In this document: positions 34,985-44,557 of the stretch, one piece after another
Position numbering within the stretch: position 1 is the first letter of the stretch
Layout: every line of letters begins with the position of its first letter
NCBI RefSeq assembly: GCF_001013475.1
Contig: NZ_JZEF01000006.1
Location: 310,001 to 374,000 of the forward strand
Direction: 5' to 3'
DNA from: Xanthomonas arboricola pv. juglandis
GTDB lineage: Bacteria > Pseudomonadota > Gammaproteobacteria > Xanthomonadales > Xanthomonadaceae
DNA length: 64,000 nt
Program-made: the position numbers and the translations under genes
Notes under the pieces: model-generated
What the model was told of the DNA's origin: nothing
Databases searched by the model: none
What the model saw: only the letters and a program-made list of their open reading frames with translations

Positions 34985-35946
34985 GCAGGTCTCACGCTCA
35001 CTTCTCCGGAGTGGAACAGCCGCACCGTCTCGCCCAGTTGCACCCGCAATGCGCCGTCGGCCGCCAGGCCAAGCGCAATGCCGTGATGCCGGGTGCCGGC
35101 CTCCTCGACCTGCACCGCGCGGCCGCTCAGGACGTCCAGGGCCGCATAGCGGCCCAGGAACGGGGCCAGCCCCTGCACCTCGAACAGCTCCAGCGCCGGC
35201 AGCAGCGCCGACAACACTGCAGCCACCACGGTATCGCGCGACACCGCGCGGCCGGCCAGCGTATCCAGATCCACCCACGGCTGGTCGATCGCAGCGGCCG
35301 CTGCCGCCGGCATATGCACGTTCAAACCCAGCCCGATCACCGCGCGCGCGTTGCCGGCCATTTCGCCGCCGCCTTCGATCAGCAGGCCGCCCAGCTTGCG
35401 CTCGCGCGCCAGCAGATCGTTGGGCCACTTCAACCCGACATCGGCAAAGCCGCAATCACGCAGGGCCTCGGCCACCGCCACACCCACGGCCAGGCTGAGC
35501 CCGGCCAGCTGGCCCAATCCGCCGCTGAAACGGCGCGAGGCCGACAGATAGATGTGCGCACCCAGTGGCGAGGTCCATTGACGCCCACGCCGGCCGCGCC
35601 CGCCGGTCTGCCGCTCGGCCAGCAGCACCGCCACGCCCTGCGCCGGCGCCGGGCGCGCCAGCAAGCTGGTATTGGTGGATTCCAGCGTCCAGGCGACCTC
35701 CAGCGCAGCCAGGCCTGTCAGCGCATCGGCCGCCATCGCCGCACGAATGCGCACGTCGTCCAGCAGGTCCAGCGGCGCCGCCAGGCGGTAGCCGTCCCCG
35801 GCCCGCCCTTCGATCTCGACCCCGGCCGCGCGCAGATTCTGGATCCGCTTCCACACCGCCGCACGGGTCAGCCCGGCATCGCGCGCCAACGCATCGCCGG
35901 ATAGCCGGCCGCTCGCAAGTTTGGCCAGCAAGGCGCGGTCATCCAC
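34981..35946 (-). CDS. birA: Biotin-[acetyl-CoA-carboxylase] ligase / biotin operon repressor
   Basis: A 321-residue bifunctional BirA. The first 65 residues form a winged helix (RDAGLTRAAVWKRIQNLRAAG), the centre the ligase domain with AERQTGGRGRRGRQWTSP (ATP/biotin loop) and GLKWPNDLL, then GLGLNVHMP and a C-terminal SH3-like domain. It starts at GTG 35946 behind a GGGGA stretch; an out-of-frame ATG is 4 bases away. It biotinylates the AccB carrier protein and represses biotin synthesis genes. Confidence 0.94.
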   Translation of the reverse strand: MDDRALLAKLASGRLSGDALARDAGLTRAAVWKRIQNLRAAGVEIEGRAGDGYRLAAPLDLLDDVRIRAAMAADALTGLAALEVAWTLESTNTSLLARPAPAQGVAVLLAERQTGGRGRRGRQWTSPLGAHIYLSASRRFSGGLGQLAGLSLAVGVAVAEALRDCGFADVGLKWPNDLLARERKLGGLLIEGGGEMAGNARAVIGLGLNVHMPAAAAAAIDQPWVDLDTLAGRAVSRDTVVAAVLSALLPALELFEVQGLAPFLGRYAALDVLSGRAVQVEEAGTRHHGIALGLAADGALRVQLGETVRLFHSGEVSVRPA

Positions 35947-36073
35947 GGCAAGTCCCCAAATCGATCCGCGAAAGTATGCGCCAAGCGTCCGCACCCGCCC
36001 AGCCTGGCTTGCGTGAGGGAGTGAAAAGCACGTTATGATCGGCGACTCACGCCGCTTGCCCTGGATGTGGACG

Positions 36074-36349
36074 ATGCGCCGAATCACGGTTTGCCTGCTC
36101 CTGTTGTTGGCTCCGCTTGCCGCGCTGGCATCGGACCAGCTGGCCGATGGCGATCATGAGAGCTGCGTCAGCAGCAACTCGGCGGCACGCGGCAGAACCC
36201 CCAACGGCGAGCCGGCAACCCCGGCACGTGCTCCCGCGCACAAGCCCGCGCCGGCCACCGGCGGCGGTGGCAGTGACGGCGACGGACTGTTCCCCCGCAT
36301 GCGCACGATGCCGCGCTGGCATAGCTTCCTGCCGGGCATGTTCCGCTGA
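36074..36349 (+). CDS. Small secreted protein of unknown function
   Basis: A 91-residue protein with a signal peptide (MRRITVCLLLLLAPLAALA) and a Pro/Gly/Ser-rich, unstructured mature part ending WHSFLPGMFR. No family is recognised. It lies just upstream of the MtfA-like peptidase gene, nine bases apart, so the two may be cotranscribed. Confidence 0.6.
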   Translation: MRRITVCLLLLLAPLAALASDQLADGDHESCVSSNSAARGRTPNGEPATPARAPAHKPAPATGGGGSDGDGLFPRMRTMPRWHSFLPGMFR

Positions 36350-36357
36350 TCCAGTGG

Positions 36358-37113
36358 TTGTTGCGCCGGCTGCGCCGGCCGCCGGCCGATATTCCTGATG
36401 CCTTATGGCTGCCGGTCAGCCGCCGCTGCGCCTGGGTCGCTGCGCTCGATCTGCCCCGCCAGCACCGTCTGCGTGCACTGACCGCGCAGTTCCTGCGGCA
36501 AAAAACCATTTCCCCGCTCGATGGGCTGCAGCTGCAACCGCACGATCACGTTCTGCTGGCTGCCATGTGTTGCCTGCCGCTGCTGAACATCGGCGCGGCC
36601 GGCTGGCGTGGCTGGTCGCAGCTGATCGTCTACCCGGACGCATTCCGCGTGCAACGCACGCATGTGGATGCGGCAGGGGTGATGCATGCCTGGGACGACA
36701 CCCTGATTGGCGAGGCCTGGGAACAAGGCCCGCTGATCGTCAGCTGGGCCGACGTACAGGCCGACCTGGACGACCCGCAGGCCGGCTTCAACGTGATCGT
36801 GCATGAGATGGCGCACAAGCTCGATGCACTCGATGGCGCGCTCGACGGCACCCCGCCGCTGCCGCGCGCTGCGCAGCGTGCCTGGGCACGCGATTTCCAG
36901 CGCGCCTTCGATACGCTCTGCCAACGCGTCGATGCGGGCGAAGACACCGAGATCGACCCGTATGCCGCCGAGGCGCCGGAAGAATTCTTCGCGGTCGTAA
37001 GCGAATACCACTTCTCCGCGCCACAGCTGCTGGCGCGCGTCATGCCGGATGTCGCTGCACAGCTGACGCGTTTTTATGGACCATCGCCGTTTGCGGCGTC
37101 AGCGCAGCGCTGA
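36358..37113 (+). CDS. mtfA: MtfA-like zinc peptidase (M90)
   Basis: A 251-residue soluble peptidase. The zinc motif is HEMAHKLD (about residue 158), and the third ligand Glu lies in APEEFFAVVSEYHF. The family (MtfA/DgsA anti-repressor) is known in E. coli for binding Mlc and derepressing ptsG, with aminopeptidase activity. The start is uncertain: TTG 36358 is used here because no ATG is in frame. No Mlc homologue is visible in the window. Confidence 0.85.
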   Translation: MLRRLRRPPADIPDALWLPVSRRCAWVAALDLPRQHRLRALTAQFLRQKTISPLDGLQLQPHDHVLLAAMCCLPLLNIGAAGWRGWSQLIVYPDAFRVQRTHVDAAGVMHAWDDTLIGEAWEQGPLIVSWADVQADLDDPQAGFNVIVHEMAHKLDALDGALDGTPPLPRAAQRAWARDFQRAFDTLCQRVDAGEDTEIDPYAAEAPEEFFAVVSEYHFSAPQLLARVMPDVAAQLTRFYGPSPFAASAQR

Positions 37114-37270
37114 TGGTGGGGTGACATGTCTGCATGCGTCGGGGCTGTCGTCGTGCAACGCTGTCGCGCGCATCAATCGCAGGCGTTCAACCGACTGAGC
37201 ACACCAATGCGCGATGCCGCACGCGGCCACACGCGGGACGGATCGACATCGCTCGCGCATTGCCAGGCAT

Positions 37271-38458
37271 TCACACCAACCCAAGATCGCGCGGCCTGGC
37301 ACCGGGGAACACCCGTTCCAGCTGCGCAGGCGACAATCCCCACAACCGGCTCAGTACACCGCCGAACAGGCTGCGGTAATTGGTGAGCACCGGATAATCG
37401 CGGTTCTGCAGCAGCTGCGCCTGCGCAACTTCTACCTGCTCGCCGGCGATCCGGCCGCCGCGCACGCTGCCACCCAGCACCCAATAGGTGGTGCCGTGCC
37501 CGTGATCGGTGCCCTTGCTGCCGTTCTCGCGGAAGGTGCGGCCAAACTCGGACAGCACCACCACCACGGTGTCCTTCCATGCCGGTCCGAGGGCGTCGGC
37601 GTACGCCGCCAGCCCTTCGCCCAGATTGCGCAGATTGTTCGCCAGCCCACCTTCGACACTGCCCTGATTGGCGTGCGTGTCCCAACCGCCGACATCGACA
37701 AAACCCAGCCGATATCGCTCGCGCATCAGGCTTGCCATGCGCCGGGTTTCGTCGGCGAAGGTGCGCGCGCTGGCGGCGCCGCGACCGGCCTGCTCCATCT
37801 CTTCGCGCAGCTGCGCGGTGACCTGCTGACGCAGTGCCAGTCCCTCGCGCGCAGCGGCCGCCAGCGGGGTTGCGTCGTACATTTGCGACAGGATCTGTGC
37901 CTGACGCGCATCCAGACCGCCCTTGCCGATGCCCCGCAACGACACATTGGGCAAATCCCCGCCGCCTTGGAAGGTCAGCGGTAAGGAATCGGTGAAGGCA
38001 ATCGCCGGCACTCCGCTGAGCACACCCGACAGGCGCGCCATGAAGCCGGAACGATAATCGCGGCGCTGCCGGCCGGCCTGACCGGATTCGATATCGTCCT
38101 GGGTTTCGAAGTGACTGCGCGACAGATCGTCGGTACCGGCAAACGGCACGAACGCCAGCTGCCGGCGTTGCCATAGCGGCAGCAGCGCATCGCGCATCAC
38201 CGGGTTGAGACCCCATTGCGTATCCAGCGCAACGGCACTGTTCGGGTTGGCCGCATCCGGCCGCGCGATCGCCAGGGTCGGACGCGCCTGATAATAAAAA
38301 TCGCTGGCATGCGGTACCAGCAGATTATTGCTGTCGTAGCCGCCGCGCAGAAATACCACCAGCATGCGCGCGCTGTCGCGTGGCGCAGCAAACAGGCGAC
38401 CGCTCCAGGGCAGACTTGCCGCCGCTGCAGAGGCAAGCAGAAATTGACGTCGTTGCAT
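37271..38458 (-). CDS. DUF1501 (twin-arginine exported) protein
   Basis: A 395-residue protein with a twin-arginine signal (MQRRQFLLASAAAASLPWSG). The mature part is an alkaline-phosphatase-like fold of the DUF1501 family: LVVFLRGGYDSNNLLVPH, the DVGGWDTHANQ metal-site segment and VVLSEFGRTFRENGSKGTDHGHG. These motifs indicate a metal-dependent hydrolase or sulfatase-like enzyme, but no reaction is known. The adjacent DUF1800 gene is its usual partner. Confidence 0.88.
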   Translation of the reverse strand: MQRRQFLLASAAAASLPWSGRLFAAPRDSARMLVVFLRGGYDSNNLLVPHASDFYYQARPTLAIARPDAANPNSAVALDTQWGLNPVMRDALLPLWQRRQLAFVPFAGTDDLSRSHFETQDDIESGQAGRQRRDYRSGFMARLSGVLSGVPAIAFTDSLPLTFQGGGDLPNVSLRGIGKGGLDARQAQILSQMYDATPLAAAAREGLALRQQVTAQLREEMEQAGRGAASARTFADETRRMASLMRERYRLGFVDVGGWDTHANQGSVEGGLANNLRNLGEGLAAYADALGPAWKDTVVVVLSEFGRTFRENGSKGTDHGHGTTYWVLGGSVRGGRIAGEQVEVAQAQLLQNRDYPVLTNYRSLFGGVLSRLWGLSPAQLERVFPGARPRDLGLV

Positions 38459-38507
38459 GGCGCGCTCCTGTGGCGGTGATCGCTGGTCGAACGTTGAAAC
38501 AGCAGGT

Positions 38508-38552
38508 TTGAATCGGCAACCGTCGAATCGGCGAGCCTCGAATCAGCGATAG
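38508..38552. repeat. Three 15-bp imperfect direct repeats
   Basis: Units of the form TCGAATCGGCGA at 38508-38522, 38523-38537 and 38538-38552 lie between the DUF1800 and DUF1501 genes; the last covers the DUF1800 stop. Confidence 0.6.
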
Positions 38553-40132
38553 TTGAAGTCCGGCGATGACAGCAGGAATCCATTCCATTCCGCAGGCGAA
38601 CGCGCCTGCCCCAGGGCATCGCGCGTGCCGCTGGAAAGCGACGGTGCCACCCAGCGATACGATGGGCGCGTGTCGATCTGCGTCAGCGCCGGCAGTGGCG
38701 TGTCGTTATCGCCATCGAAGCGGAACAATTGCTTGGGCCCGCTGCCCAGCGAACGTGCCACCTCGAAGCGTCGCGCCAGTTGCCCGGAGCTGGTCCACGC
38801 CTGCGATTGCAGCGACCAGCCATCGGGGGTGATGCGCCCGAACAGCGGCTCGCCGAGTTGCTGCAGCCAGCTCGCCATCGGCGCGGCATTGACCACCGGC
38901 TGGCCCTCGTACGCCAGCCGCATGGCCGAAACCACAAACCGATTCGGATCCTTGAACTTGCGCGGTTGCGCCTGCGCAAATTCCGGCGCGTCCAGCATGG
39001 CCTGCATCACCTTGGCGATGTCGCCATCGCTGCGTTGAAACGTGTTCGCCATGCGCTCGACCAGCGCGGCCGGCGGCTTGTCGCTGACAAAGTACTCGGC
39101 CAAGCGCTGCGAAATGAAATGCGCGCATGCCGGCTGCCGCACCAACAGCTGCACCGCCCGCTCGATCTCATCCAGACCACCCGCGGCGATGCGCTGGCCC
39201 AGCAAGGTCTTGTCACCGGGTTGATGACGTGCGGGATTGAATTCGAACAGCCCCTTGCGCACCACCTGCGGTTGCCCCGGCACGGCAGTCGGCAAGGGCG
39301 GAGCGCCCTCGGCCTTGACCGGCACCAGGCCGGCGCCGGTAAGTATCAGCGCCAGTTGCTGCACATCCTGCTGGCTGTAACCGCCATGCACGCCCAGCGT
39401 GTGCAGTTCCATCAGTTCGCGCGCGTAATTTTCGTTGACCTTGCCCTTGGCGTTCTTGGCGTTGTCCAGATATTCCAGCATCGCCGGGCTTTCCAGCGTC
39501 GCCATCACCAGGTCGGCGAACTTGCCGGTGGCATGCGGGCGGATCGCGTTTTCCATGTAATCGGCCGCCATCCATTTCACCCGCCCCTTGTCGGCGTACA
39601 CGCTGAAATGATTGAGCCAGAACCACACCAGCTGCTCGCGCGTCTGCTCCGGCGCATACACCGCACGCAACAGCTGCGCCTGACGCGCCTGGGTCAGCAT
39701 CTGCCCACCACGCGCCTGCCATGCCTTGCGCAAGGCGGTCTTTTCCTCACCATCGGGCATGTCTTGCAGGCGGATCTTGTCGGCCTCGTACTGCGTCAGC
39801 AAAGTCAGCAACGGCGTGTGCAGCGCATCGAAGTGCTGCAGTTGTGCACGGATCGGCGCTGGCAACGCCGCATCGTCGCTGGCCTGCAACAGCGACCTGC
39901 CGTAGCGCTTGGGGCCGAGCCGCTGCAGTTGCGCTGCGCTGTCGGCATCCACGCCGTAGGTCGCACGCTGCAGCCAGCGCGTCTGCGCCGGCGTCAGTGC
40001 TGGATTGGCAGCACTGCACGGCATGGCCAAAGCGCAGCCCGCCAACAGCCATGCCAGCTGCCACCGGTGATGGCGGGGCGCGCCCGCTGGACGTGCGCTC
40101 AGCCAGCGCGTCTGTGCATTGCGCTCGAACAT
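38543..40132 (-). CDS. DUF1800 protein, partner of DUF1501
   Basis: A 529-residue exported protein with an N-terminal hydrophobic segment (about residues 22-41). The DUF1800 pattern is visible: WLQRATYGVDADSAAQLQRL, the WFWLNHFSVYADKG and ENYARELMELHTLGVHGGYS blocks and a long helical C-terminal domain. A GGAGAG site precedes the ATG at 40132; the frame extends further upstream. DUF1800 and DUF1501 genes occur as adjacent pairs across many phyla; a joint role at the cell envelope is inferred from this pairing. Confidence 0.88.
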   Translation of the reverse strand: MFERNAQTRWLSARPAGAPRHHRWQLAWLLAGCALAMPCSAANPALTPAQTRWLQRATYGVDADSAAQLQRLGPKRYGRSLLQASDDAALPAPIRAQLQHFDALHTPLLTLLTQYEADKIRLQDMPDGEEKTALRKAWQARGGQMLTQARQAQLLRAVYAPEQTREQLVWFWLNHFSVYADKGRVKWMAADYMENAIRPHATGKFADLVMATLESPAMLEYLDNAKNAKGKVNENYARELMELHTLGVHGGYSQQDVQQLALILTGAGLVPVKAEGAPPLPTAVPGQPQVVRKGLFEFNPARHQPGDKTLLGQRIAAGGLDEIERAVQLLVRQPACAHFISQRLAEYFVSDKPPAALVERMANTFQRSDGDIAKVMQAMLDAPEFAQAQPRKFKDPNRFVVSAMRLAYEGQPVVNAAPMASWLQQLGEPLFGRITPDGWSLQSQAWTSSGQLARRFEVARSLGSGPKQLFRFDGDNDTPLPALTQIDTRPSYRWVAPSLSSGTRDALGQARSPAEWNGFLLSSPDFNYR

Positions 40133-40258
40133 GCAGCTCTCCATCGCAACGGCCTGCAACCGGCCCAGTATGGTCAAGCCAACGCGCGGGGCGTTAAACG
40201 GTTGTCGGAGCGCGCCGCAGCGTTGACCACGGGTTCATTCCGCACCCCCCCATGCCGG

Positions 40259-41674
40259 TCACAGTCCCGGTGGCAGGGTCACGTCGAAGCGGGCGCCGCC
40301 CAGTTCCTGCGAGCGCACCACCTGCAGCTCGCCGCGGTAAGCCTTGATCAGATCCTGCACGATCGACATGCCGATGCCGTGGCCTTGCACGCGCTCGTCG
40401 CCACGTACGCCACGCTGCAGGATCTTGGCTACGTCTTCCGGCGCGATGCCGGGGCCGTCGTCTTCCACCGACAGGATCAATCCGGCGCGACGGCTACCAG
40501 TGGTGGGCCCGGGCTGTGCGGTCAGCAGCACGCGGCTGCGCGCCCACTTGAAGCCGTTTTCCAGCAGGTTGCCCAGCAATTCCTGCAGATCGCCCGGCTC
40601 GCCATGAAAGCGCGCATCGGGCGAAATATCGAATTCGCATAACACGCCCTTGACCGAATAGACCTTCTCCAGCCCGCGTACGATCTCTTCGGCGGTCGAC
40701 TCGATCGGCAGCGGTGCGGCGAACAGCTTGTGTCCACTGGAGGCCGCGCGAGCGAGCTGGTAGGACACCAGATCGTTCATGCGGCGCAACTGCACATCCA
40801 TTTCCTCGTGCAGGTCGCGCTCGGACTGGCCGCTATCGAGCTGGGTGCGCAACACCGCGATCGGCGTCTTGAGGCTGTGCGCGAGATCGGCCAGCGTATT
40901 GCGCTGGCGGTCCAGATTGTCGCGCTCGCTCTCGATGAAGGCGTTGATGCTTTCGGTCAGTGGCTCCAGTTCGCGCGGATGCTGCTCGCTCATGCGCTGG
41001 ATCTCGCCGCGCTGCACCTTGGTCAACTCGTTGATGACCCGCCGCAGCGGGCGCAGGCTCCACTGCAGGATGAAGGCCTGCAGCACCAGCAGCACCACAC
41101 CGGCACTGCCGAGGTAAAACCACACTGCGCCACGGAACACGCGCAGCTGCGCGCCCATCGAGCGCGCATCTTCCATCACGTAGATGGTGTACGGAATCTC
41201 GCCGCCGTGTTCGCGCTCGACGTAACTCACGCCCAGGCCGTAGCGGTACAACTGGCCCACGCTGCCGTCGATCTGGGTCATCTCCAGCGGGCCGATGAAT
41301 TCTTCCTGGCGCGGCTCGAGCATGCGCCCGTGCGGAATGTTCGGGCCTTCGGCCGACATCGAGGTCCAGCTTTCGTCCGGGCGCACGACTTCCACGTATA
41401 GCCCGCCGCCGGGCACATCGAAACGCGGGTCCGGCGGCTGGCCGCCGATGTACAACGAGCCGTCGCGGACGAAATCGATATTGGCGGCATACGCAGAGGC
41501 GTAGTTCTTCAGCCGCTCGCGCAGATTCTTTTCGGCGGTGTCGGCGAACGCCACATCCAGCGCGTAACCCGCCAGCGCCAGGAAGGCCACCAGACTGAGG
41601 CTGGCGGCCAGCAGCTGGCGGGCCTGCAGCGAGCGCGGCCGCCAGCGTCTATACCACTTGGAGCGGCCCGGCAC
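40259..41674 (-). CDS. phoQ: PhoQ-type sensor histidine kinase
   Basis: A 471-residue kinase with two membrane helices (about residues 20-42 and 190-213), a periplasmic sensor between them, a HAMP linker, HisKA (LADLAHSLKTPIAVLRTQL, phospho-His) and HATPase (LLGNLLENGFKWA, EDDGPGI, GHGIGMSI). It starts at GTG 41674 behind AGGAAGA. Paired with the phoP gene upstream, it would sense Mg2+ or envelope stress and control phoP-dependent genes. It differs from E. coli PhoQ enough that the signal is uncertain. Confidence 0.88.
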   Translation of the reverse strand: MPGRSKWYRRWRPRSLQARQLLAASLSLVAFLALAGYALDVAFADTAEKNLRERLKNYASAYAANIDFVRDGSLYIGGQPPDPRFDVPGGGLYVEVVRPDESWTSMSAEGPNIPHGRMLEPRQEEFIGPLEMTQIDGSVGQLYRYGLGVSYVEREHGGEIPYTIYVMEDARSMGAQLRVFRGAVWFYLGSAGVVLLVLQAFILQWSLRPLRRVINELTKVQRGEIQRMSEQHPRELEPLTESINAFIESERDNLDRQRNTLADLAHSLKTPIAVLRTQLDSGQSERDLHEEMDVQLRRMNDLVSYQLARAASSGHKLFAAPLPIESTAEEIVRGLEKVYSVKGVLCEFDISPDARFHGEPGDLQELLGNLLENGFKWARSRVLLTAQPGPTTGSRRAGLILSVEDDGPGIAPEDVAKILQRGVRGDERVQGHGIGMSIVQDLIKAYRGELQVVRSQELGGARFDVTLPPGL

Positions 41675-41703
41675 CTGATCTTCCTGTTTGCCGATGCGCG
41701 GAC

Positions 41704-42387
41704 TCAGCCTTCGGTACGCGGAATGGCGAAACGGTAGCCGCGACCGCGTACGGTCTCGATCGGCTTGAGCTCACCATCGGGATCGAGCTTCTTGCGCAGG
41801 CGGCCGATGAACACTTCCAGCACGTTCGAATCGCGATCGAAATCCTGCTGGTAGATGTGCTCGGTCAGATCGGCCTTGGAGACCAGTTCGCCGGCATGCA
41901 TCATCAGGTACTCGAGCACCTTGTACTCGTAACTGGTCAGGTCCACGTTGGCGCCATTGACGCTGACCGTCTGCGCGGCCAGATCCAGCGCGACCGGGCC
42001 GCATTCCAGCGTCGGCTTGCTCCAGCCCGCCGCGCGCCGCAGCAGCGCATTGACGCGCGCCAGCAGTTCTTCGACATGGAACGGCTTGACCAGGTAATCG
42101 TCGGCGCCCTGCTTGAGGCCTTCGACCTTGTCCTGCCAGCTCGAACGCGCGGTCAGGATCAGCACCGGAAACTTCTTGCCTTCGTCGCGCAGCGCCTTGA
42201 TCAGCTCCATGCCCGACATCTTTGGCAGGCCGAGGTCGATGATGCCGACATCGAACGGGACTTCGCGGCCCATGTACAGGCCTTCTTCGCCGTCTTGTGC
42301 AGCGTCGACAGCAAAGCCCTCACGCTTCAGGCGCGCGGCAAGGGTCTCGCGCAGCGGAGCTTCGTCTTCGACCAAAAGGATACGCAT
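41704..42387 (-). CDS. phoP: PhoP-type OmpR-family response regulator
   Basis: A 227-residue regulator: receiver (EDEAP acidic pocket, phospho-Asp in GIIDLGLPKM, Thr in LILTARS, Lys in YLVKPFH) and winged-helix DNA-binding domain (SYEYKVLEYLMMHAGEL, the EVFIGRLRKKL recognition region). GGGAGAG precedes the ATG. It forms one transcript with phoQ and the PepSY-like gene. Confidence 0.93.
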   Translation of the reverse strand: MRILLVEDEAPLRETLAARLKREGFAVDAAQDGEEGLYMGREVPFDVGIIDLGLPKMSGMELIKALRDEGKKFPVLILTARSSWQDKVEGLKQGADDYLVKPFHVEELLARVNALLRRAAGWSKPTLECGPVALDLAAQTVSVNGANVDLTSYEYKVLEYLMMHAGELVSKADLTEHIYQQDFDRDSNVLEVFIGRLRKKLDPDGELKPIETVRGRGYRFAIPRTEG

Positions 42388-42458
42388 GCACTCTCCCTAG
42401 TTACGTTGTCGGCCAATGGCCGGGGAATTTATAAGACTGAACGCAGAACTATCTACGT

Positions 42459-42818
42459 CTAGTGGTTATCGTCGCGTGGTGGCGCATCCGGCGGCGCCTG
42501 GCTGCGCGGCGGCGCGGCCTGCATCTGCTCCGACTCATACACGGTATGCACGCGGCCGTCCTTCATGTACTTGACACGGTTGAGATTGCCACCGTCGAAC
42601 GGCACGCGTTCGGCGCTGAGGATCTGTCCACCGGTGGACCGCTGCACCTGCCGGATGGTGTCCGAGAGCGTGCGCCCGTTGCCGCGCGCGGAGGGCGGTA
42701 ACGGATCGCGTCCCGCATGCGACATCGGATATCCCTGACCCCACGCCGACGGCGCTGCCATGGCTAGCCCAAGGGCAACCAGGACGATATAGCGAGCGCG
42801 GCAGGACGGCTGGGTCAC
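42459..42818 (-). CDS. PepSY-like periplasmic protein heading the phoPQ operon
   Basis: A 119-residue exported protein with a signal (about residues 7-27) and one PepSY-like unit (STGGQILSAERVPFDGGNLN, RVKYMKDGRVHTVYESE). The start is GTG 42818 with AGGA upstream; the frame is open to 42848. It is the first gene of the phoPQ operon, so it may modulate PhoQ or protect the periplasmic domain, an inference from the position. Pro-rich C-terminus. Confidence 0.7.
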   Translation of the reverse strand: MTQPSCRARYIVLVALGLAMAAPSAWGQGYPMSHAGRDPLPPSARGNGRTLSDTIRQVQRSTGGQILSAERVPFDGGNLNRVKYMKDGRVHTVYESEQMQAAPPRSQAPPDAPPRDDNH

Positions 42819-43099
42819 AATGAATCCTAGCGGGTTGTTCAGGAACATTCAAAATTCGTGAAACCGGCCACCGGTGACAGCATGGTCGAGCCCGAGAATA
42901 GAGCCAAATTCTTGATTTTTCGGGGTGAATCCCATCTGAACTTTTTAGCTTTGTGTTAACGCTGTTCAGTGAAATGAACCCATGAGGCGCCTGGAAGGTC
43001 ACTGATTCAGGGATCCCGCAGTCGCGCTCGACAGTTAAACACCTCGTCCGATGCAGACGCCGGAGATGCCTGTTCAGGTAATGCAAACCGCAGGCCAGT

Positions 43100-44110
43100 T
43101 CAGGCCACCACGCGCCAGCCCTGGGTGTCGGTCCGCTGCAAGGCCTGCTCGACCAGCTCCCAGCCGGCGCCGGGCCGGTGTGCGCCCTCGCTCAGTACCT
43201 GCCGGAACGCGCGTCCGCCCGGCTGGCCATGGAACAGCCCCAATACGTGACGGGTCATGTGCTTCAGCGCCAGGCCTTGCTCCAGTTGGGACTCGACGTA
43301 GGGCCGCAAGGCACGCAGCAAGTGGTCGCGTGGCTGTTCCGTACGCTGAGTCAGGGCCGCATCCAGGCGATGCAGTACGTAGGGGTCGTGGTAGGCAGCG
43401 CGGCCGAGCATGACGCCGTCGGTCTGGTGCAGATGCTCCATCGCGGTCTCCACCGCCGCAATGCCGCCATTGAGCACCACCGGCAGCGCGGGGCGCTCCT
43501 GCTTGAGGCGATACGCCCAGTCGTAACGCAGCGGCGGCACTTCGCGGTTTTCCTTGGGCGACAGGCCCTTGAGCCACGCGTTGCGGGCATGCACCACCAC
43601 CATGGCGGCACCGGCTGCGACCACCTGATCGACGAAGCTGGCGAACACGGCATAGTCGTCATCGTCGTCCACGCCGAGGCGGCATTTGACCGTGATCGGC
43701 AGCGTGGTCGCCGCACACATGGCGGCAACACAGTCGGCCACCAGCGCCGGCTCGCGCATCAGGCAGGCACCGAAGCGCCCGGCCTGCACGCGATCGGACG
43801 GGCAGCCGCAATTGAGGTTGATCTCGTCGTAGCCCCACTCCTGCGCGATCGCCGCCGCCTGCGCAAGCAGTGCCGGCTCGCTACCGCCCAGTTGCAGCGC
43901 CAGCGGGTGTTCGACCGGATCGAACCCGATCAGCCGCGTGCGATCGCCATGGATCACCGCATTGGCGTGCACCATCTCGGTGTACAGACGTGCCGAGGGT
44001 GCCAGCAGGCGATGGAAGACCCGGCAATGGCGGTCGGTCCAATCCATCATCGGGGCGACGGACAGGCGCAGGGAGGCGGCGTAGCGATCGGCGGAAGCGG
44101 TCATCGACAT
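43100..44110 (-). CDS. dusA: tRNA-dihydrouridine synthase A
   Basis: A 336-residue FMN-dependent TIM-barrel enzyme. Characteristic segments are SVAPMMDWTDRHCRVFHRLL, NLNCGCPSDRVQAGRFGACL (catalytic Cys in NCGCP), TVKCRLGVDD and HARNAWLKGLSPKENREVPP, the last typical of DusA. It reduces uridine to dihydrouridine in the tRNA D-loop (positions 20/20a for DusA). It is monocistronic and convergent with nothing nearby. Confidence 0.95.
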   Translation of the reverse strand: MSMTASADRYAASLRLSVAPMMDWTDRHCRVFHRLLAPSARLYTEMVHANAVIHGDRTRLIGFDPVEHPLALQLGGSEPALLAQAAAIAQEWGYDEINLNCGCPSDRVQAGRFGACLMREPALVADCVAAMCAATTLPITVKCRLGVDDDDDYAVFASFVDQVVAAGAAMVVVHARNAWLKGLSPKENREVPPLRYDWAYRLKQERPALPVVLNGGIAAVETAMEHLHQTDGVMLGRAAYHDPYVLHRLDAALTQRTEQPRDHLLRALRPYVESQLEQGLALKHMTRHVLGLFHGQPGGRAFRQVLSEGAHRPGAGWELVEQALQRTDTQGWRVVA

Positions 44111-44557
44111 GTGGCCGCAGCGGGCAGCCATCGGAATGCGGAGCAGGATCAACAGCTTACACGGGTGTCGATGAATCTGCCGCAGCGCGGCATGACGGCC
44201 TGCGAGGCCGACCTGCCGGAGCCCGCTGGTCGATGGCCGATTCACTGCGCCAGGTGGTCGACCCGTGCAGGCTGGCGAATTTCGGCATGGCGCGCGTTGA
44301 TGGAACCCGCTGATGGCGCGCTTCGGCGGCCAACTTGCGGCTATCTCTGCCATCGGAAGAGGTGAACAACATCGCGGTGGCGCTGCTGTCGTTGCCCTCG
44401 CTCGCCAGGTGCGCGCGTTATCGGGCGGCATCGCCGCAGGATGCGCAGTGCCTGGGCGTTCGCCCATGTCGAGCGAACGCGGTGCATCGTCAATGACGAG
44501 CGGAGCTTATGTCGTCCAGTGCTGGCGTCGTGCACCGCGCCTGGACAGGATCTGCAG

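Noticed and set aside
42954-42968. PhoP-box-like TGTTAA/TGTTCA repeats upstream of the phoPQ operon
   Set aside because: The repeat spacing is 9 instead of 11 bases and the orientation is opposite to the operon.
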